NCBI GenBank assembly: GCA_905221605.1
Contig: CAJNDS010002438.1
Location: 339,357-403,356, forward strand
Source of the DNA: Symbiodinium natans
Taxonomy: Eukaryota > Sar > Dinophyceae > Suessiales > Symbiodiniaceae
DNA: 64,000 nt
Direction of reading: 5' to 3'
This document shows positions 61,387-64,000 of the stretch, piece after piece. How positions within the stretch are numbered: position 1 is the first letter of the stretch; the number at the start of each line of letters is the position of its first letter. Made by a program: the position numbers and the translations under genes. The notes below the pieces were generated by a model. The model was not told where the DNA came from. It worked only from the letters and a program-made list of their open reading frames with translations, and made no database searches.

Positions 61387-63326
61387 TTAAGAACCTGAAA
61401 GGCCTGAGAAGCTTGGGGCAGAGAGTGTCCGAGGAATGCGAGGAGGGTGGCCCGAGCCGGACGCTCCGGAGCCTGCAAACGTGGCCACCGCGCTCCTTGG
61501 CCGCCTGAGTGAGCCTGGGGGCGGTGCCTCCCCGTGCTTCACGAAAATCCAAGAGGCGGAGGCGCTCCTCAACTCTGCTTTGGGATCTTTTTCTTCTACG
61601 TTCGGCCCCGAGTCGCGGCCCTTCAGGGCCGCGTGCCGCTCGTACCAGTCATAGATACCGTCCAGGTGCTTGCATCGGGCCTCGTGGCTCTGCTCCGGGT
61701 GTCCCGAGTTGTGGGCCAAGTCAAAGTCCACGAAGAGCTTCCGCAGCGAGTGGCCGCAACGATTCATGAAATTATCCTTGACACCCTTCATGTCGAAGAA
61801 CTGAAGCTGCTTCCGCTTGGCCTCCAAGGCCTCATGCTCTGCTCTCCACGAGATGCGGGAGTGCGAGACGGCTTCCTGCTTCTGGACCGCCGCTTCTCGC
61901 TCGGCCATCCAGTGCGCGACCTGCTGGTCCAGACTCAGTGCCTGCTTGATCTGCTGCTTCCGCTGCTTCTGTGCCTCCTCAACTAGCCGGCCCACCCTTT
62001 GGTTGACCTGCCCCACTCCCACCTCACGCTCAGGCTTGCGCTCAGGAGTCCTCTGTAGCACCGCCGAAGCCGAAGCTGGCCTGAAACTGTTCCTCCTGCT
62101 GTCATGGCTCGTCTGTCGCTCAGCAATTGACTCAAAGGTCGTTTGCAACACGGCCTTCGGTAAGGAGGCACTCTCTTCAGAATGGTGCTTTCCCATGTAG
62201 CTGGAGGTCGAATAGGCTGATGTCCTCCGGCTGTCCGCCGCGGCAGAGGTCCGCCGGCTGCTAACAGCAGCCGAAGTCCGCCGGCTGTAACCCCCATGGC
62301 CATAGCCACCATAAGCGGCAGAAGACCGCCGAGTACTGCTTGCGGAACCGCGGCGGCTTGCAAGCATCACCGGTGAGAGGTCAGACCCAGAGTCTAGCTC
62401 AGAGTGCTGTTCCCGGCTAGGCTCCTCGTCGCCAAAACTGTCGGCTTCGAACAGTGAGATTTGTGGAGTGTGCTCCTGCAGCACAGCGGGCTCAGCCTTC
62501 TCAGCCACTTTGCGCACAAACTTCTGTAGCACGTTCATCTTCGGGTCAGTGTACAATGCAGCACTCCGGGCGGCTCTTGGGGCTGTTTGATAGCATGGCA
62601 CCGCGAATACTCGCACAGGTGGACGACTGTCGCTCTTGTCCTTCCGCTTGCGGCGTCCTTTTGAGCCTTGGCGTCCTTTTGAGCCCTTGGAAGCCTTGGA
62701 AGCTTTGGACGAGGAAGAGACATTGCTCGATCTTCGAATGCTCGACTTGCTTCCCACCATCAGGAGGGTGTGCCGTGGTAGTCTATCTCCATCGTCTTCT
62801 TCGCACAGCCTAATTAGCCCTGACACCTTTTGAGCCGGAACAAATCGTCAAGCTCGCATCCCACAAGCTGCGCGACCGATCAACGCATGTCAGCCACGAC
62901 GTTTAGAGTAGCATGCCACAGTATGCATTCTGGGCATTCACGTTTCGGCAAAGAGTCCTCCCAGTTCACGTTGCCTGCGGCGGGGAGGGGTGGGCTGCCG
63001 GGTGGGCGCTGGCTTGCCATGCGCTTCCTTGTGCCCTGACCAGCTAAGGATGGACTGCCTGGAGCAAATTTTAACTGTGCTCCCACAGCTCTAAACCCTA
63101 AACCCTACACCCTAAACCCTAAACCTGATCCGACCCATTTTTATCCTGCTGTCGAGGAGCCGGAGTTGTCCTTGTCGCATTCTTGAAAGAGGCGACTGAC
63201 GGTGTCCACATACTCCTGACAATGCCGGCGGCTCAGAGGACAGCCACTGCTTGACGCCGACGAGCCAAGCATGTGCCATTTCAAAAAGTCCTTTCGAGCT
63301 CTGAGTTCTTCCATCATGCACATCTC
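61387..63326 (-). CDS. EF-hand protein with a Ser/Arg-rich, RRxS-repeat tail
   Basis: Three exons join in frame: 63326-63161 (EMCMMEELRARKDFLKWHML, ending CDKDNSG), 62974-62942 and 62819-61387. The first GC-AG intron splits a canonical calcium-binding loop, DKDNSGNVNWED. The long last exon has a Lys/Ser linker, then RRGSAS, RRSSAA, RRTSAA, RRTSAA, RRTSAY and RRNSF, repeated basophilic-kinase-type sites within Tyr/Gly-rich sequence. A coiled coil (RLVEEAQKQRKQQIKQALSL) and a Pro/Ser-rich end follow. A calcium- and phosphorylation-controlled scaffold is a guess. The intron 62,943-62,819 side uses GT and is less certain. The start lies right of 63,326, possibly the signal-peptide frame at 63,706. 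Confidence 0.55.
63091..63127. repeat. Telomeric CCCTAAA array in an intron of the EF-hand gene
   Basis: About five units (one CCCTACA) inside the GC-AG intron 62,975-63,160, which splits the EF-hand loop. Confidence 0.9.
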
Positions 63327-63559
63327 CTGATGCGGGGCGGCGTGCGCTGCAAGAGTCGGTACTAACATCAGCACAGAAGACACACCTCATCAGCGGCGGT
63401 CATCCGGCTAGCATTTTCCACAAAAACTCCAGTCATCACCTCGGTGCAGCAAACTCCCCATCACAAAACCATGACGACCTCCAACTCGCTTTATCAGCTC
63501 TCTGCCCCGGGGATGCCGCGTTGAGAACGCAGAAAAGTGCAAACGCCATGTAAACCTCG

Positions 63560-63706
63560 CATCTTTGCGCTTCGAAGGTTGGCGTTCTCAGTCATGAAGG
63601 AAGGGCCGTCGCTGCTTTGCTGCAGCTCGACATTGCAGCGCGGCAGAGGTGCGGCCCAAGACACGACGAAGAGCAATGCCAGAAGAGTGCTTACGTTGTT
63701 TAGCAT
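63560..63706 (-). CDS. Possible first exon with a signal peptide
   Basis: ATG 63706 starts MLNNVSTLLALLFVVSWAAP, a good signal peptide, then CNVELQQSSDGPSFMTENAN and NLRSAKMRG. It may be exon 1 of the EF-hand gene or a short separate gene; the phase to 63,326 could not be matched with certainty. Confidence 0.4.
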
Positions 63707-63765
63707 CCTGGCAACGTCCGCCCAATCGACACCGCCAGACCTCAGCTCATGCTGCCGTTGCCATC

Positions 63766-63793
63766 CTAAACCCTAAACCCTAAACCCTAAAAG
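63766..63793. repeat. Telomeric CCCTAAA units
   Basis: Four units just upstream (on the coding strand) of the signal-peptide exon. Confidence 0.85.
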
Positions 63794-63954
63794 AATGGGA
63801 CCTGGAGCGTGGGCCACTTGGGGCCATCTGGGCCTTGGACATGGAAGAGAACAGCGTGAAGATGCCGCTGGGCCTCAGTGCACGTGCGGGCCGGGGGGCG
63901 TGCCCGTTCATGAGTGCTTTTGGTCCGCTTCTGAGCCGCGACTGTACTACCGTA

Positions 63955-63995
63955 CCCCTAAACCCTAGACCCTAGACCCTAAACCCTAAACCCTG
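63955..63995. repeat. Telomeric CCCTAAA array at the window end
   Basis: Five to six units, two of them CCCTAGA variants. The array continues to the edge; interstitial arrays throughout the window argue against a true chromosome end. Confidence 0.85.
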
Positions 63996-64000
63996 AAAAG

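Noticed and set aside
1-64000. Spliced-leader gene or relic
   Set aside because: I looked for the known dinoflagellate leader ending (ATTTTGGCTCAAG) and its complement and saw no convincing match.

Overview
This window looks like nuclear DNA of a dinoflagellate, most likely a Symbiodiniaceae- or Polarella-like alga; the genus is inference. The evidence is as follows. Recognisable proteins are eukaryotic and split into short exons. Introns use GA or GC at the 5' end and AG followed by G at the 3' end. In the two genes whose junctions I could resolve completely (SNF2 helicase and NSUN methyltransferase), 12 of 12 introns start with GA or GC and none with GT. Every recognisable gene lies on the minus strand, as in the one-directional gene blocks of dinoflagellates. 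The DNA is also full of interstitial plant-type telomeric heptamers (TTTAGGG/CCCTAAA), many of them inside introns.

Layout on the plus coordinate (genes read right to left). 0.16-2.03 kb holds short exons of an unidentified protein. 3.3-3.6 kb holds a possible secreted-protein exon. About 7.0-12.9 kb is an FHA-domain plus coiled-coil protein in many small exons. 14.2-15.1 kb is an intronless, frameshifted EF-hand pseudogene. 16.65-19.99 kb is a GT34-type glycosyltransferase. 23.1-23.4 kb has acidic exons. 23.7-26.4 kb is a long Sfi1-like, Trp-repeat, coiled-coil protein. 27.9-33.2 kb holds unresolved exons, including an acidic protein starting at 32,291. 33.62-35.31 kb is an NSUN3/4-like RNA cytosine methyltransferase. 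36.0-37.1 kb holds unresolved exons. 38.15-42.38 kb is a double-UBA SNF2 ATPase in seven exons. 43.66-46.09 kb carries two nearly identical GH128-like glycosidases in a 1,564-bp tandem repeat. 46.3-54.8 kb is mostly unassigned, with a large TTC microsatellite. 54.87-55.78 kb is a DUF501-like protein with a plastid-type leader. 56.3-59.6 kb has weak exons. 61.39-63.33 kb is an EF-hand protein with a Ser/Arg-rich tail.

The most unusual content is between and inside genes. There are several families of miniature inverted-repeat elements (about 75-170 bp), often near exon edges or in introns. Three copies of a short element resemble a mobile intron (introner); one of them sits inside the Sfi1-like reading frame. 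Telomeric repeats have inserted into existing elements and introns, and one array forms a head-to-head junction. One element family has 8-bp flanking direct repeats in all three complete copies, which points to transposition by a hAT-like enzyme encoded elsewhere. I found no transposase, rRNA, tRNA, CRISPR array or spliced-leader gene in the window.

Limits: exon joins were worked out by eye from reading frame, conserved motifs and the AG|G rule. No RNA evidence or database search was available. Edges of weak exons are approximate.
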